From Oxalobacteraceae bacterium (lineage in GTDB: Bacteria > Pseudomonadota > Gammaproteobacteria > Burkholderiales > Burkholderiaceae_D), in the NCBI GenBank assembly GCA_010024875.1, contig RGFZ01000025.1, positions 1 to 36,955 of the forward strand: a stretch of 36,955 bases of DNA. Reading direction: 5' to 3'. Numbering within the stretch: the first letter of the stretch is position 1; each line of letters starts with the position of its first letter. This document shows positions 9,355 through 18,418 of the stretch, one piece after another. A program made the position numbers and the translations under genes. The notes under the pieces are model-generated. The model did not search any database. It was not told where the DNA came from and worked only from the letters and a program-made list of their open reading frames with translations.

Positions 9355-9381
9355 TTGACAGCGAAGCGATTGCACTAAAAT
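9355..9381 (+). promoter_or_regulatory. Putative sigma-70 promoter for xseB-ispA-dxs
   Basis: A perfect -35 TTGACA (9355-9360) is followed after 15 nt by TAAAAT (9376-9381). The spacer is shorter than the preferred 17 nt, which lowers confidence. Transcription would start near 9388, giving a leader of about 30 nt before the xseB ATG at 9419. Confidence 0.45.
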
Positions 9382-9418
9382 AGACAGTCCCTCAGTCGCC
9401 ACAGTCCCAGACCGTTTC

Positions 9419-9688
9419 ATGCCTAGAAAAAGCGCTTCCGACCAGCCCAGTCCATCTTTTGAAGACGCGATGGCCGAGCTAGAGCAGCTCGTTGCAAAAA
9501 TGGAATCCGGCGAACTTCCGCTGGAAGCTTCGGTTGCGGCCTACCAGCGCGGCTCTGAGCTGGTGAAATACTGCGCCGCCCAGCTCGAACGCGTGGAAAG
9601 GCAGGTGAAGGTGCTGGAGGGCGACATGCTGAAGCCCTTCGCCACCGATGACGAGGACGACGAAGACGACGAGGATGACGAAGAATGA
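9419..9688 (+). CDS. xseB: Exodeoxyribonuclease VII small subunit
   Basis: XseB is the small helical subunit that binds XseA to form exonuclease VII, which degrades single-stranded DNA in both directions. The 89-residue protein has the typical helical hairpin: FEDAMAELEQLVAKMESGEL, then LEASVAAYQRGSELVKYC and LERVERQVKVL. The last 13 residues are an acidic tail made of four perfect Asp-Asp-Glu repeats plus a final Glu, encoded by a GA-rich triplet array at 9647-9685; this makes it a little longer than the usual 75-85 aa. Its stop overlaps the ispA start (ATGA), so the two are translationally coupled. Linkage of xseB to ispA and dxs is common in proteobacteria. xseA is not in the window. Confidence 0.93.
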   Translation: MPRKSASDQPSPSFEDAMAELEQLVAKMESGELPLEASVAAYQRGSELVKYCAAQLERVERQVKVLEGDMLKPFATDDEDDEDDEDDEE

Positions 9689-10572
9689 AGCAGGATTTCG
9701 CCGACTGGCGCAAGGCTGTCCAGGTCGACATGGAAGCCTTGTTGCAGTCGCACCTGCCGCCGGCTGAACTGTTGCCGCGAACCTTGCACGAGGCGATGCA
9801 GTATGCGGTGCTTGATGGCGGCAAGCGCGTCCGCCCTCTGCTGGTATTTGCTGCTGGCGAAGTGTTTGACGCGCCGCGTGATGCAGTCGAGCGAGCGGCC
9901 TGTGCGGTCGAGATGATCCATGCGTATTCCCTGGTGCATGATGACCTGCCCTGCATGGATGATGATGATCTGCGGCGGGGCAAGCCCACGGTGCACAAGA
10001 AATATGACGAGGCGACCGCGCTGCTGGTCGGCGATGCGCTGCAATCGCAGGCATTCGAGGTGCTCGCTGGCGGCACGCTGGATGCATCACGCAAGGTGGC
10101 CATGCTGACCCGCCTCGCACAAGCATCCGGTTCACGCGGTATGTGCGGTGGGCAGGCCATCGATCTGGCCTCGGTGGGCATCGCGCTGCCGAGAGATCAG
10201 CTGGAGCAGATGCACCGGCTGAAGACTGGCGCACTGCTGGAAGCGTCGGTGATGCTGGGGGCGATGGCAGGCAAGTCCTTGCTCAATGATGAGGCCGCCG
10301 CCTTGCATGCTTATTCGGCATCAATTGGTCTGGCCTTTCAGGTGGTGGATGACATTCTGGATACCACCGCTGATTCGGCCACGCTGGGCAAGACCGCTGG
10401 CAAAGATGCGGCCAGCAGCAAACCGACTTACGTGTCCATGCTAGGACTGAACGAGTCGCTTGCCCTGGCTGAGAAGTTGCGGCAGGATGCCCATGAGGCC
10501 CTGGACATTTTCGGGGACCGAGCGTTGCGGCTGGGTGAGCTTGCCGATCTGATCGTACAAAGAACCACCTGA
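9685..10572 (+). CDS. ispA: Farnesyl diphosphate synthase (short-chain polyprenyl synthase)
   Basis: This cytoplasmic prenyltransferase condenses dimethylallyl diphosphate with two isopentenyl diphosphates to give farnesyl diphosphate, the precursor of quinone side chains and undecaprenyl lipid carrier. The first Asp-rich motif is DDLPCMDDDD (from Asp86) and the second is DDILD (Asp222-Asp226); both bind Mg-diphosphate. The substrate-binding DGGKRVRPLL stretch is near residue 46. The two residues inserted within the first motif (Pro-Cys) are typical of bacterial farnesyl diphosphate synthases. Length (295 aa) fits. The start overlaps the xseB stop by 4 nt. It lies directly upstream of dxs, which supplies its substrates through the methylerythritol phosphate pathway. 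Another chain-length specificity, such as geranyl diphosphate, cannot be fully excluded by eye. Confidence 0.93.
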   Translation: MKQDFADWRKAVQVDMEALLQSHLPPAELLPRTLHEAMQYAVLDGGKRVRPLLVFAAGEVFDAPRDAVERAACAVEMIHAYSLVHDDLPCMDDDDLRRGKPTVHKKYDEATALLVGDALQSQAFEVLAGGTLDASRKVAMLTRLAQASGSRGMCGGQAIDLASVGIALPRDQLEQMHRLKTGALLEASVMLGAMAGKSLLNDEAAALHAYSASIGLAFQVVDDILDTTADSATLGKTAGKDAASSKPTYVSMLGLNESLALAEKLRQDAHEALDIFGDRALRLGELADLIVQRTT

Positions 10573-10590
10573 GACGACTACTGAGACGCC

Positions 10591-12456
10591 ATGACTCTTT
10601 TACAAAAAATAAACGACCCGGCGGAATTGCGGGCGCTCTCGCGGGCGGAACTCGCGACACTCGCCGATGAGCTGCGCACCTATCTGCTCGAATCCGTCGC
10701 GCGCACCGGTGGTCACCTCTCGTCCAATCTCGGCACCGTCGAGCTGACGATCGCTTTGCATTACGTGTTCAACACGCCCGACGATCGCATCGTTTGGGAC
10801 GTTGGCCATCAGACTTACCCTCACAAGATACTCACGGGTCGTCGCGATCGCATGCCCACGCTGAGGCAGCAAGGCGGCTTGTCGGGTTTCCCGCGCCGCA
10901 GTGAGAGCGTGTATGACACTTTCGGCACTGCGCACTCATCGACTTCGATCTCGGCGGCACTGGGCATGGCGCTGGCCGCGCGTGCCAAGGGCGAGAAGCG
11001 CCACTCGGTGGCTGTGATCGGCGATGGCGCGATGACGGCTGGCATGGCGTTCGAGGCACTGAACAATGTGGGTGTCTACGAAGACATCAAGATGCTCGTG
11101 GTGTTGAACGACAATGACATGTCGATCTCGCCGCCAGTAGGTGCGCTCAACCGCTACCTCGCCCGGCTGATGTCGGGCAAGTTCTACGCAGCGGCGAAGA
11201 ACATGGGCAAGCAGATGCTTCCACCCTCAATGCGGGAGCTTGCCAAGCGTTTTGAAGAGCATGCAAAAGGCATGCTGGTACCGGCGACGTTGTTCGAAGA
11301 ATTCGGCCTCAATTACATCGGCCCTATCGATGGTCATGATCTCGAATCGCTGATCCCCACACTGCAAAACCTGAAGAATCTCGACGGCCCGCAGTTCCTG
11401 CACGTCGTCACCAAGAAAGGTCAGGGTTACAAGCTGGCTGAGGCAGATCCGATTCTTTATCACGGCCCCGGCAAGTTCAATCCCAGTGAGGGCATCAAGC
11501 CTGCGGCGAGTACCAAGACCACCTATACCCAAGTGTTCGGTGACTGGCTGTGCGACATGGCCGCGCAGGACGAGCGACTGGCCGGCATCACACCTGCGAT
11601 GCGCGAGGGTTCGGGCATGGTGAAGTTCGAGCAGGAATTCCCCGATCGCTACTACGACGTCGGCATCGCCGAGCAGCATGCCGTCACCTTCGCCGCTGGT
11701 CTGGCCTGTGAAGGATTGAAGCCGGTCGTTGCGATTTATTCGACTTTCCTGCAGCGCGGTTACGATCAGCTGATTCATGACGTTGCGTTGCAAAACCTGG
11801 ATGTCACGTTCGCGTTGGATCGCGCGGGTCTGGTCGGCGCCGATGGCGCAACGCATGCAGGCAACTATGATCTCGCTTTCCTGCGCTGTATCCCCAATAT
11901 GGTGGTGATGGCGGCCAGCGACGAGAATGAGTGCCGGCAGATGCTGACCACAGGTTTTCGCTACCGAGGCCCGGCGGCAATTCGCTACCCGCGTGGCGCT
12001 GGTATCGGCGCGGCAGTGGACAGTTCACTCACCCCGCTCCCCATGGGCAAGGGCGAGATTCGCCGCAAAGGTCGTCAGGTGGCGATACTCGCGTTTGGCA
12101 CGATGGTAGCGCCTGCGCTTGGTGCTGGAGAAGCGCTGAATGCGACGGTGGCGAATATGCGCTTCATCAAGCCGCTTGACGCAGCATTGGTGGCCGAGCT
12201 GGCGGCGACGCATGAGCTGATCGTCACGGTCGAAGAAGGCTGCATCATGGGCGGAGCAGGTTCAGCGGTTGCCGAGGCGATGGCGGCTGCTGGCATCGTC
12301 AAGCCGCTGCTGCAGCTGGGTTTGCCGGACAAATTCATTGATCATGGCGATGCGCAGCAACTGCTGGCGCAATGCGGACTCGATGCGGCAGGAATTGCGA
12401 CATCCATACGCCAGCGAATTCATGCGCAAGAGCCAAGGCTGGTAGTCAACAGCTGA
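10591..12456 (+). CDS. dxs: 1-deoxy-D-xylulose-5-phosphate synthase
   Basis: Dxs joins pyruvate and glyceraldehyde 3-phosphate to form 1-deoxy-D-xylulose 5-phosphate, the first step of the methylerythritol phosphate isoprenoid pathway; the product also feeds thiamine and pyridoxal synthesis. The 621-residue length matches E. coli Dxs (620). Visible motifs are [12 protein letters not shown] (His73), the thiamine diphosphate/Mg motif [16 protein letters not shown] (Asp145), and [15 protein letters not shown] with catalytic Glu361. The transketolase C-terminal domain follows. It starts 18 nt after ispA in the same transcript. The gene converges on the cobalamin adenosyltransferase gene, with 80 nt between the stops. 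Confidence 0.96.
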   Translation: MTLLQKINDPAELRALSRAELATLADELRTYLLESVARTGGHLSSNLGTVELTIALHYVFNTPDDRIVWDVGHQTYPHKILTGRRDRMPTLRQQGGLSGFPRRSESVYDTFGTAHSSTSISAALGMALAARAKGEKRHSVAVIGDGAMTAGMAFEALNNVGVYEDIKMLVVLNDNDMSISPPVGALNRYLARLMSGKFYAAAKNMGKQMLPPSMRELAKRFEEHAKGMLVPATLFEEFGLNYIGPIDGHDLESLIPTLQNLKNLDGPQFLHVVTKKGQGYKLAEADPILYHGPGKFNPSEGIKPAASTKTTYTQVFGDWLCDMAAQDERLAGITPAMREGSGMVKFEQEFPDRYYDVGIAEQHAVTFAAGLACEGLKPVVAIYSTFLQRGYDQLIHDVALQNLDVTFALDRAGLVGADGATHAGNYDLAFLRCIPNMVVMAASDENECRQMLTTGFRYRGPAAIRYPRGAGIGAAVDSSLTPLPMGKGEIRRKGRQVAILAFGTMVAPALGAGEALNATVANMRFIKPLDAALVAELAATHELIVTVEEGCIMGGAGSAVAEAMAAAGIVKPLLQLGLPDKFIDHGDAQQLLAQCGLDAAGIATSIRQRIHAQEPRLVVNS

Positions 12457-12536
12457 TCACGAAAATAAGGTCTGGAAAAAGTCGTGGTCGACAACAAGGC
12501 TCTCGGCAACGCTACGAAGCTTCGGCGCCATTGTTT

Positions 12537-13094
12537 TTATTGCGAGGCATTTCTGCCTTTTTCCCACAGCACGTCGCTGCCGCCCGCGTAACGGTTGAGT
12601 ACCCGTGCCAGCACGAACATCAGATCGGACAGCCGGTTCACATATTGCCTTGGCTGAGGATTGAGTGTCTCCTCATGGCCCAGTGAGACGATGACACGTT
12701 CTGCGCGGCGACAGACGGTGCGGCACACATGGGCCAGTGCCGCAGCGCGCGAGCCACCGGGCAAAATGAATTCTGACAAAGCTGGCAGCGTGGCGTTGTA
12801 CTTTTCCAGCAATTCATCCAGTCGAATCACCTGCGCTTCCTTGATCATCGTGAAGCCCGGAATGCATAGCTCGCCGCCGAGATCGAACAGGTCGTGCTGG
12901 ATGGTGATCAGTTCCTCCCGCAGATCGGCAGGCATGTCTTCGCAGAGCAGTACGCCGATCTGCGAGTTCAGCTCATCCACATCCCCCATGGCCTGTACCC
13001 GCAGTGCATTCTTGTGGGTACGGGTGCCGTCACCCAGTCCGGTGGTGCCGTCATCGCCAGTTCGGGTGGCGATTTTGGAAAGTCGGTTGCCCAT
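12537..13094 (-). CDS. ATP:cob(I)alamin adenosyltransferase, PduO type
   Basis: This enzyme transfers the 5'-deoxyadenosyl group of ATP to cob(I)alamin, making coenzyme B12. The 185-residue protein is the all-helical PduO/MMAB type, not the unrelated CobA type. The N-terminal ATP site is seen as RTGDDGTTGLGDGTR, followed by GDVDELNSQIG, and the C-terminal motif is CRRAERVIVSLG with YVNRLSDLMFVLAR. The N-terminus (MGNRLSKIATRTGDDG) is the form common in betaproteobacteria. It stands alone on the minus strand between dxs and a flavoprotein gene. I see no cobalamin riboswitch or other B12 gene nearby, so it likely serves salvage or supplies a B12-dependent enzyme elsewhere. Confidence 0.92.
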   Translation of the reverse strand: MGNRLSKIATRTGDDGTTGLGDGTRTHKNALRVQAMGDVDELNSQIGVLLCEDMPADLREELITIQHDLFDLGGELCIPGFTMIKEAQVIRLDELLEKYNATLPALSEFILPGGSRAAALAHVCRTVCRRAERVIVSLGHEETLNPQPRQYVNRLSDLMFVLARVLNRYAGGSDVLWEKGRNASQ

Positions 13095-13272
13095 ATTGTG
13101 GAAATTGAATGAAATATCGGCAAAGGATAAGGGAAAACCCCGCCAGATTGTTCACGCTTGATGAACTTTGGGTTCCGTTTTCAGTAAGCCGGAAGCTGGC
13201 TTCTTCGGTGGAAGCGCAGAGGCTTCTATTGCGCAACGCGGAGTACAATAGTCGTCTTCCGGAGAGACCCAG

Positions 13273-14682
13273 ATGAATCATCCTGCCCTGCCTGCCGCGC
13301 TCAGGCGCGAACTGCCTGCCGAGCTTCTCGCCGAGCTGAGAAAGCTCTTTTCCGATCGCTTGTCCACCGCCCAGGCCATCCGCGAGCACCATGGCCGCGA
13401 TGAGTCCTCCTATGATCCCATGCTGCCGGATGCGGTGTTGTTTGCGCAGTCCACCGAGGACGTCGCGCAGGCAGTTGCGCTCTGCAATCGCTACCGTTTC
13501 CCCGTGATCGCTTTCGGTACCGGTACCTCGCTGGAGGGCCATGTGCTGGCGCTGCAGGGTGGCCTGTCGATCGATCTGTCACAGATGAATACCGTGCTGG
13601 CGGTGAATCCTGAGGATTTGACGGTGACGGTCCAGTCCGGCGTGACCCGCAAACAGCTCAACACCGAGATCAAGGACACGGGCCTTTTCTTCCCGATCGA
13701 TCCCGGTGCCGACGCCTCGATCGGTGGCATGGCGGCGACCCGAGCCTCGGGCACGAATGCCGTGCGCTATGGAACGATGCGGGACAATGTGCTGGCGCTG
13801 ACGGTGGTGACCGCCGAGGGCAAGATCATCAAAACGGGTACCCGCGCAAGGAAATCCTCTGCCGGTTACGACCTGACCCGGCTGTTAGTCGGCAGCGAAG
13901 GTACGCTGGGCATCATTACCGAGATCACCCTGAAGATTTATCCTCAACCCGAGGCCATCTCTGCGGCCGTGTGCTCGTTTTCCGACATTGCCAGCGCGGT
14001 AAACACGGTGATTCAGACGATACAGATCGGTGTGCCGGTGGCGCGTGTCGAATTCCTCGATGAGAACGGCGTTAGAGCGCTTAACAAGCATGACAAGCTC
14101 ACCCTCCCGGAAAAACCGCTGCTTTTGTTCGAATTTCATGGCAGCGAGTATGGCGTCAAGGAGCAAGCAGAGTTGGTACAGCAGATCGCGGATGAGCACG
14201 GCGCTACGGGTTTCGAGTGGGCGACTCGGCCCGAAGACCGTTCTCGGCTTTGGCAAGCTAGGCACAACGCGTATTTTGCGCTGCTGCAGCTGCGTCCGGG
14301 CTGCAGGGCAATTTCGACCGACTGCTGCGTACCAATCTCTCGGCTGGCCGATTGTCTTCTCGAGACCAAGGCAGATTGCGAGCGCCAGAACATCGTGCAC
14401 GGTATCGTCGGACATGTGGGCGACGGTAACTTTCATGTGCAGATGATGGTCGATACCAGCGACCCGGAAGATGTCGCGCGCGCAGAAGCCGTCAATCAGC
14501 GCATGGTGGCGCGCGCGATTGCGATGGACGGCACCTGCACTGGCGAGCATGGCATCGGCTTGCACAAGATCGATTTCCTGATTCAGGAACATGGCGAGGG
14601 TGCGGTCGAGCTGATGCGTTCCATCAAACATGCGCTGGATCCCAACAATATTCTGAACCCCGGCAAAGTCATTCGCTGGTAA
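13273..14682 (+). CDS. FAD-binding 2-hydroxyacid (D-lactate) dehydrogenase
   Basis: This is a flavoprotein of the vanillyl-alcohol oxidase fold (469 aa), closest to mitochondrial-type D-lactate dehydrogenase and bacterial Dld2/LDHD proteins. The N-terminal FAD_binding_4 domain holds FGTGTSLEGHVLAL and DPGADASIGGMAATRASGTN. The C-terminal FAD-oxidase domain has the GHVGDGNFHVQM metal/substrate motif and GEHGIGLHKIDFL. It probably oxidises D-lactate or a related D-2-hydroxyacid and passes electrons to quinone or cytochrome c. The start has GGAGA 8 nt upstream. A LysR gene follows 43 nt later and the glycolate oxidase genes beyond that, which fits a 2-hydroxyacid oxidation locus. The exact substrate cannot be settled from sequence. 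Confidence 0.88.
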   Translation: MNHPALPAALRRELPAELLAELRKLFSDRLSTAQAIREHHGRDESSYDPMLPDAVLFAQSTEDVAQAVALCNRYRFPVIAFGTGTSLEGHVLALQGGLSIDLSQMNTVLAVNPEDLTVTVQSGVTRKQLNTEIKDTGLFFPIDPGADASIGGMAATRASGTNAVRYGTMRDNVLALTVVTAEGKIIKTGTRARKSSAGYDLTRLLVGSEGTLGIITEITLKIYPQPEAISAAVCSFSDIASAVNTVIQTIQIGVPVARVEFLDENGVRALNKHDKLTLPEKPLLLFEFHGSEYGVKEQAELVQQIADEHGATGFEWATRPEDRSRLWQARHNAYFALLQLRPGCRAISTDCCVPISRLADCLLETKADCERQNIVHGIVGHVGDGNFHVQMMVDTSDPEDVARAEAVNQRMVARAIAMDGTCTGEHGIGLHKIDFLIQEHGEGAVELMRSIKHALDPNNILNPGKVIRW

Positions 14683-14725
14683 GCCATCCGGCTCGGTTTT
14701 ACATCACGCAGACAGTCTCCGACCT

Positions 14726-15613
14726 ATGGCAACACGCATTCCCCCGGTTCACGCACTGTCTGCTTTCGAGGCGGCTGCACGTCATGGCTCGTTTGCGCTT
14801 GCCGCAGAAGAGTTGTGCATCACGCCTTCGGCACTGTCGCACCGCATACGCCTGCTCGAAGAATTCGTTGGCGAGCGATTGTTCATACGTGATGGCCGCA
14901 ATGTCGGTTTGTCCGAATTCGGTCGGCGGTATCTTGATGTCGTTCGTCAGGCACTGCGTACGCTCACCGATTTCCCTATGCCGAGGCGTGCTGCATCCGT
15001 TCAGCCCCGTGTGAAGCTGACTTTGCCGCCGACCTTTGCGCGCTATCTGCTGGTGCCCAGACTCTCGTCCTTTATCGAGCAGCATCCTGATATTGCGGTC
15101 GAGATTTATCTTTCGGTGCCACTGTACGATCTATCGCTGGCAGAGAGCGATCTCGAGGTGCGCTTCGGGCCCGGGAAATATCCGAACCTGCAATCAGAGA
15201 AACTCTTTTCTGAGCCCACCTTCGTCGTCGCCAGCCCCGGCTATCTTCGTCAGATAGGCGACATCAACACGCCGGAAGATTTGCAGAAAGCCACCCTGAT
15301 TCGCTCCGCGCTGGAGCCGTGGCAGCCGTGGTTCGAAGCTGCTGGCCTTGACTGGCCTGAGCCAAGCGCAGGCTTGCGGGTTGATGATCTTGGTCTCTTG
15401 CTGGAAGCGGTGCGTCACGGCCATGGCATTGGCCTGACCCGCGAGCACTTTGCACGCGAGCTGCTCGACAGTGGTGAAATCGTCAGGTTGTTCGACATGC
15501 AGACAGCGACTCCGCCCCACGCTTATTATGTTGTGTACGAAAAGCAGACAACCGAGCGACCCGAAGTCGATACTTTCCTGCAGTGGATGAAGGCGACGTT
15601 CAGCAAGACCTGA
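14726..15613 (+). CDS. LysR-type transcriptional regulator, GcvA-like
   Basis: This is a 295-residue LysR regulator. The N-terminal winged helix-turn-helix (VHALSAFEAAARHGSFALAA, then LCITPSALSHRIRLLEE) is of the GcvA subgroup, recognised by the P-V/I-HALxAFEAAARHGSF start. The C-terminal two-lobed effector domain follows, with YDLSLAESDLEVRFGPGKYP near residue 130 and GLRVDDLGLLLEAVRHGHGIGL near 215. It is in the same orientation as, and between, the D-lactate dehydrogenase-like gene (43 nt upstream) and glcDEF (245 nt downstream). By position it is likely to control one or both sets in response to a hydroxyacid, but GcvA-like proteins have diverse targets and this is inference. Confidence 0.88.
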   Translation: MATRIPPVHALSAFEAAARHGSFALAAEELCITPSALSHRIRLLEEFVGERLFIRDGRNVGLSEFGRRYLDVVRQALRTLTDFPMPRRAASVQPRVKLTLPPTFARYLLVPRLSSFIEQHPDIAVEIYLSVPLYDLSLAESDLEVRFGPGKYPNLQSEKLFSEPTFVVASPGYLRQIGDINTPEDLQKATLIRSALEPWQPWFEAAGLDWPEPSAGLRVDDLGLLLEAVRHGHGIGLTREHFARELLDSGEIVRLFDMQTATPPHAYYVVYEKQTTERPEVDTFLQWMKATFSKT

Positions 15614-15858
15614 ATGCTTCTGTCAGGCCGGCCTCGCTGCAGTATTGCCTTTTTGCTCTTCAGTCACGCTTGTCGTTACCCACGACAGAGCAGAATTCGA
15701 AGGCCTGGCTGTACTTCTTCAAAAAACTTTCATCGCCACGGTCAAAGCTTTTCAGCATGAACACCCCAAAACGGGGAGTTTTGTGCGGCGGCTTTCGTTA
15801 AACTGGTACTCTTTGTGATGCGAATCTAACCCGCTCACGCCAGCGCACAGGATGTTCG
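15614..15858. other. Intergenic region upstream of glcD
   Basis: This is 245 nt between the LysR gene and glcD. It holds a short hairpin at 15767-15783 (CAAAAC / GTTTTG around GGGGA) that lacks a proper T-run and is therefore a poor terminator. The most likely place for the glcDEF promoter and any LysR operator is 15780-15850, but no hexamers or T-N11-A site stand out clearly. Confidence 0.4.
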
Positions 15859-17346
15859 ATGAATGCCCCTTCTGCCCCCGGTTTTGCCATGGCTCGCCAG
15901 CGCGAGGTCGTCGCAGCGCTGAGAGAGGTTCTGCCCACAGCGGCGGTGCTGTTTAACGAAGAAGACACTCGCCCTTATGAGTGCGACGGACTGTCTGCCT
16001 ACCGTCAGCTGCCCATGGTCGTGGCGTTGCCGGAAAATGAAGCTCAGGTCATTGCCGTGCTCAACACCTGCCGCCGGCTCGCGGTGCAAATCGTGCCGCG
16101 CGGCGCGGGCACCGGCCTGTCTGGCGGTGCCACACCGATCGCCGATGGCGTGGTGCTGTCCACTGCGCGGCTGAACCGTATCGTGAAGCTCGACCCGTAC
16201 GCGCGCACTGCGGTGGTTCAGCCCGGCGTGCGCAATCTGGCGATCTCGGAAGCCGCATCGCCGCATGGGTTGTATTACGCGCCTGATCCCTCATCGCAGA
16301 TTGCCTGCACCATCGGCGGCAATGTTGCTGAAAACTCGGGCGGCGTGCACTGCCTTAAATATGGTCTCACCGTGCACAACGTGCTGCGCGTGCGGATGGT
16401 GACAATCGATGGCGAGGTCGTCGAGCTGGGCAATGAAGGTCTGGATGCGCCGGGTCTTGATCTGTTGGCGGTATTCATCGGTTCCGAGGGCATGTTGGGA
16501 GTCGTTACCGAAGTGACCGTCAAGTTGGTGCCCAAACCGCAAACAGCGCGCGTGATCATGGCCTCGTTCGACGATGTCGTCAAAGGCGGCAACGCGGTCG
16601 CTAATGTAATTGCCGCTGGCATCATTCCCGCCGGACTGGAAATGATGGACAAGACCAGCTCGCGCATGGTCGAGCCTTTTGTCAAAGCGGGTTATGACAC
16701 TGATGCCGCGGCTATTCTGCTGTGCGAGTCCGATGGCACTACCGAAGAAGTCGACGAAGAAATCGCCCATATGACCGACGTGCTGAAGGCTTCCGGTGCA
16801 ACAGCGATTGCGGTATCGCGCGATGAAGCCGAGCGACTCAAATTCTGGTCGGGAAGAAAAAACGCGTTTCCCGCAGCTGGCCGTATCTCGCCGGACTATT
16901 ACTGCATGGATGGCACGATACCGCGCAAGCATTTGGCGGAAGTACTGCTCGGTATCGCCGAGATGGAAAAGACGTATGAGCTGCGATGCGCGAACGTTTT
17001 CCATGCGGGCGACGGTAATTTGCACCCGCTGATCCTGTTCGATGCGAACACGCCCGGTGAATTTGATCGCGCTGAAAAATTCGGTGCGGCGATTCTCGAG
17101 CTGTGTGTCGAAGTCGGCGGCACCATCACTGGCGAGCATGGCGTTGGCATCGAAAAAATCAATTCGATGTGCGTACAGTATTCTTCCGAAGAGCGAGAAG
17201 CATTTTTTGGCGTGAAGCGCGCTTTCGATACGGCTTTCCTACTTAATCCCGATAAGGCCATCCCCACGCTGCACCGCTGTGCCGAGTACGGCAAGATGCA
17301 TGTGCGCGCCGGACAACAAAAATTTGCGGATCTTCCCCGCTTCTGA
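15859..17346 (+). CDS. glcD: Glycolate oxidase subunit GlcD
   Basis: GlcD is the FAD catalytic subunit of the membrane-associated glycolate oxidase GlcDEF, which oxidises glycolate to glyoxylate. The 495-residue protein shows the FAD_binding_4 domain (VPRGAGTGLSGGATPIADG and DPSSQIACTIGGNVAENSGG) and the FAD-oxidase C-terminal domain (FHAGDGNLHPLILFD; GEHGVGIEKINSM). These exact forms separate GlcD from the related D-lactate dehydrogenase upstream. It is first in a tight operon: glcE starts 9 nt after its stop and glcF 2 nt after glcE. AGGA lies 6 nt before the ATG. Function depends on GlcF, which is broken in this assembly. Confidence 0.95.
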   Translation: MNAPSAPGFAMARQREVVAALREVLPTAAVLFNEEDTRPYECDGLSAYRQLPMVVALPENEAQVIAVLNTCRRLAVQIVPRGAGTGLSGGATPIADGVVLSTARLNRIVKLDPYARTAVVQPGVRNLAISEAASPHGLYYAPDPSSQIACTIGGNVAENSGGVHCLKYGLTVHNVLRVRMVTIDGEVVELGNEGLDAPGLDLLAVFIGSEGMLGVVTEVTVKLVPKPQTARVIMASFDDVVKGGNAVANVIAAGIIPAGLEMMDKTSSRMVEPFVKAGYDTDAAAILLCESDGTTEEVDEEIAHMTDVLKASGATAIAVSRDEAERLKFWSGRKNAFPAAGRISPDYYCMDGTIPRKHLAEVLLGIAEMEKTYELRCANVFHAGDGNLHPLILFDANTPGEFDRAEKFGAAILELCVEVGGTITGEHGVGIEKINSMCVQYSSEEREAFFGVKRAFDTAFLLNPDKAIPTLHRCAEYGKMHVRAGQQKFADLPRF

Positions 17347-17354
17347 CTGACATC

Positions 17355-18416
17355 ATGGAACAGGTATTACAGGCTTTCAGGGACCGCATCGCCTCGGCGA
17401 CGGCATCCGGTACGCCATTGCGCATTCGCGGCAATGGCACTAAGGACTGGTACGGTCAGCAGTTGGAAGGCGAGGTGCTCGACACCACGCCCTACAGCGG
17501 CATCGTCGCTTACGATCCCACTGAGCTGGTGATTACCGCGCGCGCGGGCACGACCTTGCGCGAGATCGGCAGGGCGCTATCCGAAAAAAATCAGATGCTG
17601 GCTTTTGAGCCGCCGCGTTTCGATGGACTGGCAACCATCGGCGGTATTGTGGCGTCTGGTCTCGCCGGCCCGCGCCGTCAGGCAGTCGGCTCCGTGCGCG
17701 ACTTCGTGCTTGGCGCGGTACTGATGGATGGCAAGGGTGACGTTCTGCACTTTGGTGGACAGGTGATGAAAAATGTCGCGGGCTATGATGTCTCTCGCCT
17801 GCTGGCCGGCTCGCTGGGAACACTGGGCCTGATCCTTGAAGTATCCGTCAAAGTCTTGCCGCGGCCCGTAGCGCAAACTACGCTGCAATTCGAGATGTCG
17901 CAGCCCGAAGCCCTGAAGCAGCTGAACCTATGGGGCGGTCAGCCATTGCCGATTTCTGCTTCGTGCTGGCATCAGGAGCAGCTGACAGTGCGCCTGTCGG
18001 GCGCGCGTGCCGCCGTGGATGCCGCAGTTCAAAAAATGGGTGGCCACAAAGCGAATGACGCTGAGGCATTTTGGGATGGTTTGCGAGAGCAAAGCCATGA
18101 ATTTTTCAGCGATCTTCCGAACGGCGTGTGGCGCGTGTCCGTACCAACTGTCGCCGAGCCCTTGCAAGTGCCCGGTGAAACACTGATTGAATGGGGCGGC
18201 GCCCAGCGCTGGTTGAAGACGACAGCCGAGGCCAGCGTCATCCGTGCTGCCGCAGCAAAGGCTGGCGGCCATGCCACCTTGTTCAAAGGCGGCGACAAAT
18301 CGGTGGGCGTGTTCCATCCGCTGGAAGCGGCCGTCGCGCGCATTCATCGTAATCTCAAAAACACTTTCGATCCGGCCGGTATTTTCAACCGCGGCCGCAT
18401 GTACCCGGATTTCTGA
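17355..18416 (+). CDS. glcE: Glycolate oxidase subunit GlcE
   Basis: GlcE is the second flavoprotein-like subunit of glycolate oxidase (353 aa). It has the FAD_binding_4 domain, seen in PLRIRGNGTKDWYGQ, YDPTELVITARAGTTLREI, FEPPRFDGLATIGGIVASGL and GQVMKNVAGYDVSRLLAGSL, but lacks the full C-terminal oxidase domain. The C-terminus FDPAGIFNRGRMYPDF is diagnostic of GlcE. It is placed between glcD (9 nt) and glcF (2 nt) and is surely co-transcribed. No anomaly was seen; length matches the usual 350-360 aa. Confidence 0.94.
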   Translation: MEQVLQAFRDRIASATASGTPLRIRGNGTKDWYGQQLEGEVLDTTPYSGIVAYDPTELVITARAGTTLREIGRALSEKNQMLAFEPPRFDGLATIGGIVASGLAGPRRQAVGSVRDFVLGAVLMDGKGDVLHFGGQVMKNVAGYDVSRLLAGSLGTLGLILEVSVKVLPRPVAQTTLQFEMSQPEALKQLNLWGGQPLPISASCWHQEQLTVRLSGARAAVDAAVQKMGGHKANDAEAFWDGLREQSHEFFSDLPNGVWRVSVPTVAEPLQVPGETLIEWGGAQRWLKTTAEASVIRAAAAKAGGHATLFKGGDKSVGVFHPLEAAVARIHRNLKNTFDPAGIFNRGRMYPDF

Positions 18417-18418
18417 CG

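Larger units (their letters stand above)
9022..9418. other. Divergent intergenic region between the Rieske oxygenase gene and xseB
   Basis: This is 397 nt without a convincing gene. It holds outward-facing promoter candidates on both strands (annotated separately), a 5' leader of about 90 nt for the oxygenase gene, and AT-rich patches near 9250-9320. The short frame at 9040-9225 has no recognisable product and overlaps the oxygenase leader. No riboswitch or small RNA structure was recognised by eye. Confidence 0.6.

Noticed and set aside
9423-10234. Overlapping minus-strand frames of about 250 codons opposite xseB and ispA
   Set aside because: The translations are Arg/Pro/Ser-rich, or poly-Ser from the acidic tail read backwards, typical of antisense frames in GC-rich genes.
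15767-15783. Hairpin after the LysR gene as a terminator
   Set aside because: The stem is A/T-rich and there is no T-run after it; too weak to annotate as a terminator.
16291-17139. Minus-strand frame of 282 codons opposite glcD
   Set aside because: It is the antisense of a conserved gene, with no domain and no plausible start context.
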